DNA from: Sphingomonadales bacterium
GTDB taxonomy: Bacteria > Pseudomonadota > Alphaproteobacteria > Sphingomonadales > Sphingomonadaceae
Assembly: GCA_025352685.1 (NCBI GenBank)
Contig: JANXSN010000064.1
Location: 1-64,000 of the forward strand
DNA length: 64,000 bases
Reading direction: 5' to 3'
The notes beneath the pieces were generated by a model. It ran no database searches. It was not told the DNA's origin and saw only the letters and a program-made list of their open reading frames with translations. A program made the translations under genes and the position numbers. This document shows positions 26,366 to 35,613 of the stretch, piece by piece. Position 1 is the first letter of the stretch. Every line of letters begins with the position of its first letter.

Positions 26366-27606
26366 ATTTTCACCCCGAGCGCGTCCGCCACCGTGAAAAT
26401 GTCCTTGTCGCCGCGACCGCACAGGTTGACGATCACGAGCGAGTCCTTCGGCATCGATGGCGCGCGCTTGATCACGGCGGCGATGGCGTGGCTGGGTTCG
26501 AGGGCAGGGATGATCCCTTCCAGTAGGCACAACATCTTGAACGCATCGAGCGCCTCGACGTCGGTGATGCTGTCGTATTCGACGCGACCGATATCTTTCA
26601 GCCAGCTGTGCTCCGGCCCGATGCCGGGATAATCCAGACCTGCACTGATCGAATGTGCTTCGGTGATCTGGCCATCCTCGTCTTGAAGCAGGAACGTCTT
26701 GTTACCGTGGAGAATGCCAGGCGATCCGCCTGCCAGACTGGCAGCATGGGCCTTGTCGAGGCCGTGTCCTGCCGCCTCGATGCCGAGCATCTTCACGTCC
26801 GTGTCGTCGAGGAACGGGTGGAACAGGCCGATCGCATTCGACCCGCCGCCGATTGCGGCGACCAGCAGGTCAGGCAAACGCCCCTCGCGTTTCACGATTT
26901 GCTCGCGTGCTTCCTTGCCGATGACGCTTTGAAAATCGCGGACCAGTTCGGGATAGGGATGCGGCCCGGCAGCAGTACCGATGATGTAGAATGTGTCGTG
27001 AACGTTGGCGACCCAGTCGCGCAACGCTTCGTTCATGGCGTCCTTGAGCGTTTGCGCGCCACTGGTCACGGGCACGACTTCGGCGCCGAGCAGTTTCATG
27101 CGGAAGACGTTGGGCGATTGGCGCTCGACGTCGCGCGCGCCCATGAAGATGGTGCAAGGCAGGCCGAAACGCGCGGCGACGGTTGCAGTGGCGACGCCGT
27201 GCTGGCCAGCGCCGGTCTCGGCAATGATCCGTGTTTTACCCATTCGCATCGCGAGCAGGATCTGGCCGATGCAGTTGTTGATCTTGTGCGCGCCGGTGTG
27301 GTTCAGCTCGTCGCGCTTGAAATATATCTTAGCGCCGCAGTTCTTGTTGGGCGCCACACTGCGCAGCGCTTCAGTCAGCCGTTCCGCATAATAGAGCGGG
27401 CTGGGGCGACCGACATAATGTTCGAGCAAATCGTCGAACTGCGCTGCAAACGCCGGATCAGCTTTCGCCGCATTATATTCGCGCTCGAGATCGAGGACCT
27501 GGGGCATCAGCGTTTCGGCCACGTAGCGGCCGCCGAACTGACCGAAATGGCCATTGTCGTCGGGCTGTGCGCGCAGCGTGTTCGGGCGAGTGTTTGCGAG
27601 TGTCAT
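26362..27606 (-). CDS. trpB: Tryptophan synthase beta chain
   Basis: A 414-residue PLP enzyme that joins indole and serine to tryptophan. The PLP lysine is Lys108 in [10 protein letters not shown], and the phosphate-binding GGGSNA loop is present ([11 protein letters not shown]). Its start overlaps the trpF stop by four bases and its stop overlaps a small GTG-start gene instead of trpA directly. Confidence 0.97.
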   Translation of the reverse strand: MTLANTRPNTLRAQPDDNGHFGQFGGRYVAETLMPQVLDLEREYNAAKADPAFAAQFDDLLEHYVGRPSPLYYAERLTEALRSVAPNKNCGAKIYFKRDELNHTGAHKINNCIGQILLAMRMGKTRIIAETGAGQHGVATATVAARFGLPCTIFMGARDVERQSPNVFRMKLLGAEVVPVTSGAQTLKDAMNEALRDWVANVHDTFYIIGTAAGPHPYPELVRDFQSVIGKEAREQIVKREGRLPDLLVAAIGGGSNAIGLFHPFLDDTDVKMLGIEAAGHGLDKAHAASLAGGSPGILHGNKTFLLQDEDGQITEAHSISAGLDYPGIGPEHSWLKDIGRVEYDSITDVEALDAFKMLCLLEGIIPALEPSHAIAAVIKRAPSMPKDSLVIVNLCGRGDKDIFTVADALGVKM

Positions 27607-28241
27607 GTGCGCGCGGCTTTAAGGAACGCAGCAATCTTGTCCACATCCTTCACGCCGGGAGCGGATTCCACACCCGACGAGACATCGACCAAGGGCGCGT
27701 CCGTGATCCGGATGGCTTCGGAAACATTGTCAGCATCAAGGCCGCCTGACAGTGCCCAGGGGAGCGGGTGGCGATGGCCACTGAGCAATGTCCAGTCGAA
27801 GCGCAGGCCGTTGCCGCCAGGCAGGTCGCCACCCTCGGGCGGCTTGGCGTCATACAGGATCATCGCGGCTGCGCCTCTGAACCTGGCGGCCGCATCGCGG
27901 TCAGCGGCTGTCCGGACAGCGACGGCTTTCCACACGTCGCGCGCGCGTGTCTTGGCAATGCGTGCAACGGTTTCCGGGGTCTCGTGGCCATGCAGCTGGA
28001 GAATATCAAGGCGAACGCCTGACAGGATCCTGTCGAGGTCATCGTCGGTTGGATCGACAAACAGGCCGACCGATTTGACGTGCACAGGCAGGCGTGCCGC
28101 CAGCGACGCCGCCCGATCCGGCGTCAGGTTCCGTGGGCTTTTGGAAAAAAAGACAAAACCGACATGGCTCGCACCGCGCTTGATTGCCGCATCGAGTGTG
28201 TCGGGCGTGGAGAGACCGCATATTTTGGTGAGGGTGGGCAT
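27603..28241 (-). CDS. trpF: Phosphoribosylanthranilate isomerase
   Basis: A 212-residue TIM-barrel enzyme, the third step from anthranilate to tryptophan. The catalytic Cys8 lies in KICGL and the catalytic Asp in VDVSSGVES. It follows pyrF by 43 bases and overlaps trpB. No leader peptide or attenuator hairpin is visible in the 43-base gap. Confidence 0.95.
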   Translation of the reverse strand: MPTLTKICGLSTPDTLDAAIKRGASHVGFVFFSKSPRNLTPDRAASLAARLPVHVKSVGLFVDPTDDDLDRILSGVRLDILQLHGHETPETVARIAKTRARDVWKAVAVRTAADRDAAARFRGAAAMILYDAKPPEGGDLPGGNGLRFDWTLLSGHRHPLPWALSGGLDADNVSEAIRITDAPLVDVSSGVESAPGVKDVDKIAAFLKAART

Positions 28242-28284
28242 GGCGGGCCCATAACGTCATTCGCTCGAAAGCGGGAATCCCAAG

Positions 28285-28956
28285 TTAAAGCGTCGCTTCG
28301 ATGGCGCGGACTGCCTTGTCGGGGTCTTCAGCCTGCGTGATCGGGCGCCCGATCACGAGGATCGACGCCCCTGCATCCAGCGCTGCACGCGGAGTGACAA
28401 CGCGCTTCTGATCACCGGTCGCTCCGTCTGTCGGCCGCACGCCTGGGACGACAAAAAAGCCCTGCGGCCATAACTTGCGTGCGGCGGCCACTTCGTTGCC
28501 CGAACAGACGACGCCGTCGAGCCCGGCTTCGCGCGCGGCCGCAGTGAGGCGCAACACCTGGTCATGCGGGCTTCCGGTGATGCCAGCGCTTGCGAGGTCG
28601 CCCGCGTCGAGGCTGGTGAGAACAGTGACGCCGACAACCTTGCAGCCAGTCGGCGCAGCGGCCTTGGCGTCTTCCATCATCATCCGGCCGCCCGAAGCAT
28701 GGACGGTCAAGATTGCGGGTTCGAGGTGACCGAGCGCCTGCACGGCCTTTGCGACCGTATTGGGAATGTCGTGCAGCTTGAGGTCGAGGAAAATCGGCAA
28801 CCGCATCTTTGCCATCTCGTGTACTCCGGCCCGTCCGTTGGCAGCGAAGAATTCGAGTCCAAGCTTGATACCACCGATATGGCGTCCGACCTTGGTGGCG
28901 ATGTCCTTCGCGCGTTCCAGATCAGGGGTGTCGATCGCGACCCAGATCGGACTCAT
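28285..28956 (-). CDS. pyrF: Orotidine 5'-phosphate decarboxylase
   Basis: A 223-residue enzyme making UMP, the last step of pyrimidine synthesis. The catalytic Lys-Asp-Lys-Asp set is visible as Lys31 (GGIKLGLEF) and Asp58, Lys60 and Asp63 in FLDLKLHDIPNTV. The start overlaps the lapA stop (ATGA). The arrangement lapA-pyrF-trpF is conserved in sphingomonads as I recall. Confidence 0.96.
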   Translation of the reverse strand: MSPIWVAIDTPDLERAKDIATKVGRHIGGIKLGLEFFAANGRAGVHEMAKMRLPIFLDLKLHDIPNTVAKAVQALGHLEPAILTVHASGGRMMMEDAKAAAPTGCKVVGVTVLTSLDAGDLASAGITGSPHDQVLRLTAAAREAGLDGVVCSGNEVAAARKLWPQGFFVVPGVRPTDGATGDQKRVVTPRAALDAGASILVIGRPITQAEDPDKAVRAIEATL

Positions 28957-29279
28957 GCAGCACCTGGCGGCGGAGCGATCGGCGATGCGCCAGGCGGCGC
29001 CATTTCGCGGTGCACGGCGGGCGGGGACAGCGTATCGGTCAGCGCGCGCTGGGCATTATCCAGACGCCGGCGCAAGCTCCAGCGTGTCGCGCGGTGGAGG
29101 ACCAATGTCGGAATGAGCCCAGCCAGAAACGAGATCAGGACAAGCAACCAGATCGGAGACTGAAAGCCAACTTCGCCATAGACGGCCACGAAGACGGCTT
29201 TCTGATTCCATTTGTTGAAGGCGAAAGCTGCGACGAGCACCGCAATGACAACCCAGAATATGGTCTTCAGGAACTGCAT
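28953..29279 (-). CDS. LapA-domain (DUF1049) inner-membrane protein
   Basis: A 108-residue protein with two membrane helices (about 4-20 and 43-62) followed by a short Arg-rich stretch and a Pro-rich tail ending PPPGAA. This fits the LapA/YciS family, which in E. coli works with LapB in control of lipopolysaccharide synthesis. It begins the pyrF-trp-acc-fol block and lies 30 bases after the patatin-like gene on the same strand. Confidence 0.8.
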   Translation of the reverse strand: MQFLKTIFWVVIAVLVAAFAFNKWNQKAVFVAVYGEVGFQSPIWLLVLISFLAGLIPTLVLHRATRWSLRRRLDNAQRALTDTLSPPAVHREMAPPGASPIAPPPGAA

Positions 29280-29309
29280 GGGGCGACGGACTTTCGTGTT
29301 ACTACGCTG

Positions 29310-31535
29310 CTAGTCTAGGCCGGTCGTCCTTGCTTTGCCAGACAGTGACGCAAGCCGGGCGCGAAGCTCGACGATCGTTTCGGGAATCGCGGTCAGCCGC
29401 GCGCCTTCGTCGTCGAGGATGGCGCCGAAGGCCGCGCATTTGGCGCGGGCGATCGCGCCGGCATCGAGCGCCCCGTCGGCGAGCGTGGCGACAACGATGT
29501 CCACCAGCCGCTCGGCACCGTGCAGGCGGCCCCAGAGGTAGTCGTTTTCTCGGTATGCCCGACTAAAAAACGCACCGAAGCCGTTGAACTGAATACCCTT
29601 GAGCACCGAGGCCCCACCCGACAGCGATGTCGCGTCCTCGGCGGCAATACGGTCGACCGTGACCGGGTCGAACTCGTCGAATCCTTCGCCCTGCAACAAG
29701 GCAAGCGTTGCCACGTCGTAAAACGGGAAGCCAAGATAGGCGAGCAACGGTTGACGGCGGTGCGTGCGCAGGCACGCGCCAATGGCGTCGGCCATAGCGG
29801 CGTCGGTCTGCCTATCGAGCGTTGCCAGATCCCAGCGCGCCTCGATGACGTCAAGCCGCGCCTTGGCATCGACGCCCTCGATGATCCCCAGAAAATGAGG
29901 CGATTCGCGTTCCAGGTAGCGAGCCAGGCAAGCGTAGACGGTTTTGCGGACGCTCTCGTAATCGGCCGTCGGTCTTTCGTCGACGAGAACCGCCAGCCGC
30001 CGCGCGACGAAGCGCAGCCGACGGATCCGGTAGCGAAGGTCGAGGTGGCCGAGATCAGTCCGCGCGGCAAGTTCGGCGTGGAGTGCAACCACATCAATTT
30101 GTTCTGCGGTGACGCGGTACAGGTTTTCAGCGATCGCCGAACGGACAATCTCGCGGTAGGCCACGAAGGAGTGCCCCGCGTCGCGCGCGGCTCGCTCGCC
30201 GGCGCGCGCGCGCCACGTGGCAAGACGGGCAGCGGTCGGGCGATCGAGAAACAAGGTGCGTCCGAACAGATGCTCGACCGAGGTTTCGACATCGGGGCGC
30301 AGCGCTTCGATGATCCGTTGGGTTCGCGCAATACGTTCGCTGCGTCCGGCAATGGCCTCCAGATTGTCTCGAATCGGTTGTGTCCGCGGAATGTCGGACA
30401 AGGCGCCGAAGAGCGTGGTGAAGAACCCCGGTGTCTCGCTGTTACCCGAAAGACGAAAGTTGTTATGTCCCGGCTTGGGGTCGATATAGACGAAGCGCCG
30501 GTCGACCTCGCGTCGTGCGGGACGGTTGCGCAGCGCTTCGATTGCGGGCCGGAACGGCGCGTTAGCAAGGACAGAACCGTCGATGAGCGCCGTCGTCTCT
30601 GCCGTGCCCTCCGCCGTCTGACGCGGCAGAACGCGGGCCAGGAAGGCTTCGCGCTCCGGCCAAGTCTGGCCCGCTGCGGCAAGCGCGCGGTCGAGCTCGG
30701 CAACGGTAAAGGGTGGGAAAGCGCCTGGAAAACTCGCAGTCGCGCGGGCCGCAAAGACGAGGCCTGGGATTTGATCGAGCTGCGCAATCGAGCCGGGAGC
30801 GTCGCGGAAGCTCAGCGTCAGCCGGTGTTCGGTCTCGACGATCATCGGCGGTGAGTGGATCGGCAAGAGCTCGGGATGCCCGCTGAAATCTGTGACTGTC
30901 ACAAAGAGATCAAGCGGTTGCTCGTCTGGCAACAAGCGCGGCCCTCGCGGCCCGGCTTTCATCGCGGCAAACGCGTCGAGCAGCATTGCGTCGAAAACCT
31001 CGCCCCCGAACGGCGGCTCGAACCAGCGTGAGCGAACGAAACGCGTCAGTTTGGCGTAGATTTCATCGCGGGATTTAGCGTCGAGGCCGTCGTCCCAGTT
31101 GTTACCTTGCCGGCCCGCGAACGCCCAGGCGATCGGAGACGCCCAAAGCTTCGACACGCGAGACGGTGCGCGTGCCTCTGGGTCGAGCAGTGCATCAACA
31201 TCGGCCTTGTCGAGCCACAGGTCGGTCAACGGGTCGAGCGAATGGCCAGTAGCGATTGCCTCGGCAAGAAAAATGCCGTTGATGCCCCCTGCGCTCGCTC
31301 CCGCGATAATGTCGGCAAGCACACGCAATCTGGTGCCCGTTCCGGTTTCAATGGCACCAAGCAGATCGAGATAGGCTAGCTCGACCGGATCGTCGGGCAT
31401 GGTGCCGTCGTGGAATGAGCGGCTCGCCCGAGCGAGATGCCAGATTTCCTTGGTGACGCCGTGCATATACACCGCAAGACTGATGCCGCCGTAACAGACG
31501 AGCGCAAGACGCAATTCTTTCTCTTTCATGCTCAT
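29310..31535 (-). CDS. Large patatin-like phospholipase (DUF3376 type)
   Basis: A 741-residue protein. The patatin catalytic dyad is Ser81 in GASAGGINGIF and the Asp of LIDGSVLANAPF, with the oxyanion Gly-rich start LVCYGGISLAVYMHG (12-26). The long C-terminal half corresponds to the DUF3376 region of TIGR03607-type proteins. It would act on membrane phospholipids or acyl esters; the cellular role is unknown. No signal peptide is seen. It may share transcription with lapA, 30 bases downstream. Confidence 0.88.
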   Translation of the reverse strand: MSMKEKELRLALVCYGGISLAVYMHGVTKEIWHLARASRSFHDGTMPDDPVELAYLDLLGAIETGTGTRLRVLADIIAGASAGGINGIFLAEAIATGHSLDPLTDLWLDKADVDALLDPEARAPSRVSKLWASPIAWAFAGRQGNNWDDGLDAKSRDEIYAKLTRFVRSRWFEPPFGGEVFDAMLLDAFAAMKAGPRGPRLLPDEQPLDLFVTVTDFSGHPELLPIHSPPMIVETEHRLTLSFRDAPGSIAQLDQIPGLVFAARATASFPGAFPPFTVAELDRALAAAGQTWPEREAFLARVLPRQTAEGTAETTALIDGSVLANAPFRPAIEALRNRPARREVDRRFVYIDPKPGHNNFRLSGNSETPGFFTTLFGALSDIPRTQPIRDNLEAIAGRSERIARTQRIIEALRPDVETSVEHLFGRTLFLDRPTAARLATWRARAGERAARDAGHSFVAYREIVRSAIAENLYRVTAEQIDVVALHAELAARTDLGHLDLRYRIRRLRFVARRLAVLVDERPTADYESVRKTVYACLARYLERESPHFLGIIEGVDAKARLDVIEARWDLATLDRQTDAAMADAIGACLRTHRRQPLLAYLGFPFYDVATLALLQGEGFDEFDPVTVDRIAAEDATSLSGGASVLKGIQFNGFGAFFSRAYRENDYLWGRLHGAERLVDIVVATLADGALDAGAIARAKCAAFGAILDDEGARLTAIPETIVELRARLASLSGKARTTGLD

Positions 31536-31924
31536 GCTCTGGCATGACGCTGCCGTGCGACAAACTGAAATACGGGCGGCGTCCGGGCAAAGGTTACGGG
31601 CCGTGCCGAAATCAGGAGGAACGGATCATGTCGCTCGCCTTGCCTTCGCGTGTTGAGACCGCAGGCGGCGACAACAACGGGGCGCGACGTGACCGTGTCG
31701 AGCAACCAGCGATTGTGCCGCGCCGCGCTCTCATCACGCTGGTGCCGGCTGGCATTTTCAGACGCCGGTTCCGCAATCGAGCGCGGGCCGGGTCCGAGCG
31801 TAACCGGCAAATTTTACGAGTGCATAAATCGCTGCTTTGATGGCGTGAGTGCGCCGTGCAAATCTTTATGCCGACTTCGGCAACCGACCCCAATTCAAAC
31901 CCGGCCTTCGCGCCTGCCGTCCCG
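31536..31924. other. Long intergenic stretch before the FrhB relic
   Basis: This is the left part of about 1 kb without an intact gene. A rightward 70-codon frame at 31628 has a good AGGAGGA site before its ATG, but it shifts frame after about 20 codons: the continuation with a more natural composition (VTVSSNQRLCRAALSSRWC and GKFYECINRCFDG) lies in another frame. It could be a small secreted protein broken by one indel, or chance. No product is recognised. Confidence 0.35.
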
Positions 31925-32160
31925 CGCGATCTGTGTACCGATTACGGTGTCTCGCGGATAGACGATCCCAAGCGATGTGGCCGTGCTTGTCAGTTTATAG
32001 CGCCGGATTACCCGGCGCCCGAAGTGCAGGTGCATTACCCCGCGATTTCTTCCCCCTCACCTGCCGAACGTGCGTCGACTACACCAACGTGCTCGCCGAC
32101 ATCACCATCGGCTATATGGGCGGGCAGGGCGAGCAATGGCTGGTCGCGCCCTACGGCGTC
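31925..32160 (+). pseudogene. Remnant of an FrhB/BciB-type coenzyme F420 hydrogenase beta-subunit gene
   Basis: Two pieces of one family are fused. The first, in one frame, reads LCTDYGVSRIDDPKRCG and ACQFIAPDYPAPEVQVHY, the N-terminal cysteine region. The second, in another frame from about 32038, reads PRDFFPLTCRTCVDYTNVLA and DITIGYMGGQGEQWLV, the C-terminal cysteine region. Roughly 250 central codons and the reading frame are lost at the junction. The family includes 8-vinyl reductase BciB and F420-reducing hydrogenase subunits. The sequence between here and radA (to 32564) shows no further matching segment. Confidence 0.75.
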
Positions 32161-32533
32161 ACACCGCAAAACGATGAACGACCAGCTGACCCGTGACACG
32201 GATGCGTCTCGCTCGAGGCTCTGTTCAGACCGGGTTGGGCAACGGCGGCCTAAGGGTTGCGCGGGCGACGGACGTCGATCCCCGGGGCTGACCGTCAAGG
32301 TTTCGCGGTTTGGGTCGTGTTGATTGGCGAGTGACGACGTTCGTACCAAGTTGGCATCAAGAGGAAGAAACGAGCGGCCGCCACGCACCCCGGGTTGTCG
32401 AGCACCGTGAGCGTTTCAGCGATTGTGTCGACGACTGCGAGCTGTTGGCCCATCAAAGCGGATCCCACGCGCCTTGGTTTGCTCTGTACGTCCCTGGAGC
32501 CAGGGGGTTGCCGCGGCGCGCCGAGCGAGCTAG

Positions 32534-32548
32534 GTTCTTGCTTCGTTC
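32534..32548 (+). promoter_or_regulatory. Putative LexA (SOS) box upstream of radA
   Basis: The sequence GTTC-TTGCTTC-GTTC is an exact GTTC-N7-GTTC direct repeat, the alphaproteobacterial LexA operator. It ends 16 bases before the radA ATG. The same arrangement occurs at uvrD. In E. coli radA is not a classical LexA target, so local regulation may differ. Confidence 0.6.
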
Positions 32549-32564
32549 CAAAGCTGAAGGTCTC

Positions 32565-33926
32565 ATGGCAAAACCCCAAAAACGTTATGTCTGTCAGGCC
32601 TGTGCGTCGATCGCATCAAAATGGGCGGGGCAGTGCGACGATTGCCTCGAATGGAACACGCTGGTCGAAGACGCCGGCGCGGTCGTGACGCCGTTTTCGG
32701 CACGGCATAACCTCCAGTACGGCGGGCGCGCAGTCAGTCTGGTTGCGCTCGACAGCGAAACAAAACTACCCGACCGGATGGCGTCGGGCATTGCCGAACT
32801 GGACCGTGCGCTGGGCGGTGGATTTGTGGTGGGGTCGGCGACACTGATCGGCGGCGATCCCGGAATCGGCAAGTCGACCTTGCTGCTGCAGGCGGCAGCC
32901 AAGCTGGCGCTGACCGGCAAGCGCGTCGCCTATGTTTCGGGCGAGGAAGCCGTCGACCAGGTTCGGCTGCGCGCGCAACGATTGGGGCTGGGGCATGCGC
33001 CAGTCGGTCTGGCGAGCGCGACGTCGGTGCGAGATATCCTGGCAACCTTCCCTGCGCCTCCTGATCTGCTTGTGATCGACTCGATTCAGACCATGCATTC
33101 CGACCTTATCGAAGGCGCGCCAGGCACCGTGTCGCAAGTACGCGCGTCGGCGGGCGAGCTGATTCGCTTTGCCAAGGAACGGGGGTCGGCGGTCGTGCTG
33201 GTCGGCCATGTCACCAAGGACGGCAGCATCGCGGGGCCGCGCGTGCTCGAGCACATGGTCGATACCGTTCTCGCATTCGAGGGCGAGCGCAGCCATCAAT
33301 ACCGGATCCTGCGTGCAATCAAGAATCGCTTCGGCGGTACCGACGAGATTGGCGTGTTCGCGATGGGCGAAGGAGGATTGGGCGAAGTCGGCAATCCATC
33401 GAGCCTGTTCCTGACGACGCGCGGCGAAGCAGTGACCGGGACGGCCGTGTTCCCGGCATTGGAGGGTACCAGACCGGTCCTCGTCGAGGTTCAGGCCCTC
33501 ATTGTGCGACTGGCGAGCGGTGCAACGCCGCGCCGGGCAGTCGTTGGCTGGGACGCGGGGCGATTGGCGATGATCCTGGCAGTTTTAGAGGCACGCTGTG
33601 GCTTGTCGTTGTCGAGTGCGGAGGTCTATTTGAACATCGCCGGGGGATATCGGCTGACGGACCCAGCGGCAGACCTCGCGGTTGCCGCGGCGCTCGTCAG
33701 TGCCTTTTCGGAGCGGCCCATCCCTGCCGATATCGTCGCATTCGGCGAGGTTGCCCTTTCGGGCGAAGTCCGTCCTGTCGCACACGGCGGGCTGCGACTG
33801 AAGGAATCGGCCAAGTTGGGATTCGAGCGCGCGTGGGTGCCGGCCGGCGTCACGGGAGAGGGAATTGCAACGAGCGGGTTCAAATCGCTCGGCGCGCTGG
33901 TCGACCACGTGCTTGACAAGCGATAA
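32565..33926 (+). CDS. radA: DNA repair protein RadA
   Basis: A 453-residue RecA-like ATPase that helps branch migration in recombinational repair. The N-terminal zinc finger has Cys10, Cys13, Cys24 and Cys27. Walker A is GGDPGIGKST (96-105), the RadA-specific motif is KNRFGGTDEIG, and a Lon-protease-like domain fills the C-terminus. Start MAKPQKRYVC follows GAAGG; the frame is open 85 codons further upstream, but that part is non-homologous and contains the LexA-type box. Confidence 0.95.
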   Translation: MAKPQKRYVCQACASIASKWAGQCDDCLEWNTLVEDAGAVVTPFSARHNLQYGGRAVSLVALDSETKLPDRMASGIAELDRALGGGFVVGSATLIGGDPGIGKSTLLLQAAAKLALTGKRVAYVSGEEAVDQVRLRAQRLGLGHAPVGLASATSVRDILATFPAPPDLLVIDSIQTMHSDLIEGAPGTVSQVRASAGELIRFAKERGSAVVLVGHVTKDGSIAGPRVLEHMVDTVLAFEGERSHQYRILRAIKNRFGGTDEIGVFAMGEGGLGEVGNPSSLFLTTRGEAVTGTAVFPALEGTRPVLVEVQALIVRLASGATPRRAVVGWDAGRLAMILAVLEARCGLSLSSAEVYLNIAGGYRLTDPAADLAVAAALVSAFSERPIPADIVAFGEVALSGEVRPVAHGGLRLKESAKLGFERAWVPAGVTGEGIATSGFKSLGALVDHVLDKR

Positions 33927-34007
33927 CGGACCCCCCTTGCGCCCCTCTTTCCCCGCGATTAGGGCTGGCCGCCGAACTTACACTCAGATGAACGAGAAGG
34001 ACCCTTC

Positions 34008-34244
34008 ATGAGCGAGACCGCCGACCGGGTGAAAAAGATTGTCGTCGAGCACCTCGGCGTCGATGCGGACAAGGTAACCGAAGACTCGAGCTTTATCGAC
34101 GATCTGGGAGCGGACAGCCTCGACATCGTCGAGCTGGTGATGGCGTTTGAGGAAGAATTTGGGGTGGAAATTCCCGACGATGCCGCCGAGAAGATCTCGA
34201 CCGTCAAGGACGCGATCACATTCATCGATGCGAACAAGGGCTAA
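34008..34244 (+). CDS. acpP: Acyl carrier protein
   Basis: A 78-residue acidic carrier of growing fatty acyl chains. The 4'-phosphopantetheine attachment serine is Ser37 in the DSLDIVE motif. Length and composition are normal. A strong hairpin lies between it and fabF, so acpP can be made in excess of FabF. AGAAGGA precedes the ATG. Confidence 0.97.
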   Translation: MSETADRVKKIVVEHLGVDADKVTEDSSFIDDLGADSLDIVELVMAFEEEFGVEIPDDAAEKISTVKDAITFIDANKG

Positions 34245-34273
34245 ACCTTTTTTGAAGGTTTGCTCAGGGCTTG

Positions 34274-34308
34274 AACAGGCTCGGCCCGCTCAGGGTCGGG
34301 CCTGTTTT
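34274..34308 (+). terminator. Terminator-like hairpin between acpP and fabF
   Basis: A 14-pair stem (AACAGGCTCGGCCC with GGGTCGGGCCTGTT, two G-T pairs) closes a 5-base loop and is followed by a short T run. It sits 30 bases after the acpP stop and 31 before the fabF start. It would end or thin transcription after acpP, which is usually needed in much higher amount than FabF. Confidence 0.8.
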
Positions 34309-34338
34309 GCGTTCGGGGTGTTTAGTTAGGGGATTGGG

Positions 34339-35604
34339 ATGCGTCGTGTCGTCGTAACGGGCCTTGGCCTCGTCACCCCGCTGGGGGCCGATGTCGAAAC
34401 CACTTGGACTAATATCCTTGCGTCCAAATCGGGTGCTGCGCGGATCACGCGTTTCGATCCCTCGGACCAGAAATGTACGATCGCATGTGAGGTAAAGCCT
34501 GCCGATCACGAATATGGGTTCGATCCGAACCTGCGGGTCGATCACAAGATCCAGCGGCAGGTCGATCCGTTTATCATCTATGGCATCGATGCGGCTGGTC
34601 AGGCGCTCGAAGATGCAGGGTTGACTGAGGCCAGCGAGCTCGAGCGGTTCCGCATGGGCTGCTCGATCGGGTCGGGCATTGGCGGCCTGCCGGGCATCGC
34701 CAGCGAGTCGCTGGTGCTGAACGAGAAGGGGCCAAGTCGTGTTTCTCCCCACTTCGTTCACGGGCGGCTGATCAATCTTATTTCGGGGCAGGTCAGCATC
34801 AAATACGGGCTGATGGGGCCAAACCACGCTGTCGTGACCGCGTGCGCGACGGGCGTCCATTCAATCGGGGATGCGGCGCGGATGATCATGATGGACGACG
34901 CCGATGTGATGCTCGCGGGCGGCGCCGAGGGCGCCATCTGTCCTTTGGGGATCGCGGGCTTTGCGCAAGCTCGTGCGCTGTCAACTGGCTATAATGACAC
35001 ACCCGAGAAGGCTTCGCGCCCCTATGACAAGGGCCGCGACGGCTTTGTGATGGGAGAAGGTGCCGGGGTCGTCGTGCTCGAGGAATACGAGCACGCCAAG
35101 GCGCGCGGCGCCAAGATTTATGCAGAGATCCTGGGTTATGGGCTGTCGGGGGACGCCTATCACGTGACCGCGCCGCATCCCGAAGGGTCAGGCGCCTATC
35201 GCTCGATGGAAATGGCCATGCGCAAGTCTGGTCTGAGCCTTGCCGAAATCGATTACGTCAACGCGCATGGCACGTCGACGCCGCTCGGCGACGAACTCGA
35301 ACTCAGCGCGGTGCGGCGGTTGTTTGGGCCAGCACTCGAAACGATGTCGATGTCATCAACCAAATCGGCGATCGGGCATCTGCTGGGCGGCGCAGGAGCG
35401 GTCGAGAGCATCTTTTGCATCCTTGCGATTCGCGACCAGATCGTGCCGCCGACACTCAATCTCGACAATCCCAGCGAGAGTTGTATCGGCGTTGACCTCG
35501 TGCCGCATTTCGCGAAAAAACGCTCGGTCAAGGCAGTGCTGAATAACTCGTTTGGCTTTGGCGGGACAAATGCCTCACTGGTGATGCGCGCCGTAGAGCT
35601 CTAG
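34339..35604 (+). CDS. fabF: Beta-ketoacyl-ACP synthase II
   Basis: A 421-residue condensing enzyme for fatty-acid elongation. Catalytic Cys169 lies in VVTACATGVHSIG, and the two His in NAHGTSTPLGD (near 309) and KSAIGHLLGGAG (near 347). Length is normal. A TTAGGGGATTGGG stretch precedes ATG. mltG follows after nine bases, as in many proteobacteria. Confidence 0.96.
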   Translation: MRRVVVTGLGLVTPLGADVETTWTNILASKSGAARITRFDPSDQKCTIACEVKPADHEYGFDPNLRVDHKIQRQVDPFIIYGIDAAGQALEDAGLTEASELERFRMGCSIGSGIGGLPGIASESLVLNEKGPSRVSPHFVHGRLINLISGQVSIKYGLMGPNHAVVTACATGVHSIGDAARMIMMDDADVMLAGGAEGAICPLGIAGFAQARALSTGYNDTPEKASRPYDKGRDGFVMGEGAGVVVLEEYEHAKARGAKIYAEILGYGLSGDAYHVTAPHPEGSGAYRSMEMAMRKSGLSLAEIDYVNAHGTSTPLGDELELSAVRRLFGPALETMSMSSTKSAIGHLLGGAGAVESIFCILAIRDQIVPPTLNLDNPSESCIGVDLVPHFAKKRSVKAVLNNSFGFGGTNASLVMRAVEL

Positions 35605-35613
35605 AGCCAGCCT

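Noticed and set aside
26608-28254. A 548-codon open frame antisense to trpB and trpF
   Set aside because: It spans two intact, coupled trp genes on the other strand and has no start signal.
29520-30854. A 444-codon open frame antisense to the patatin-like gene
   Set aside because: No motif is recognisable, and the sense strand carries the patatin dyad.
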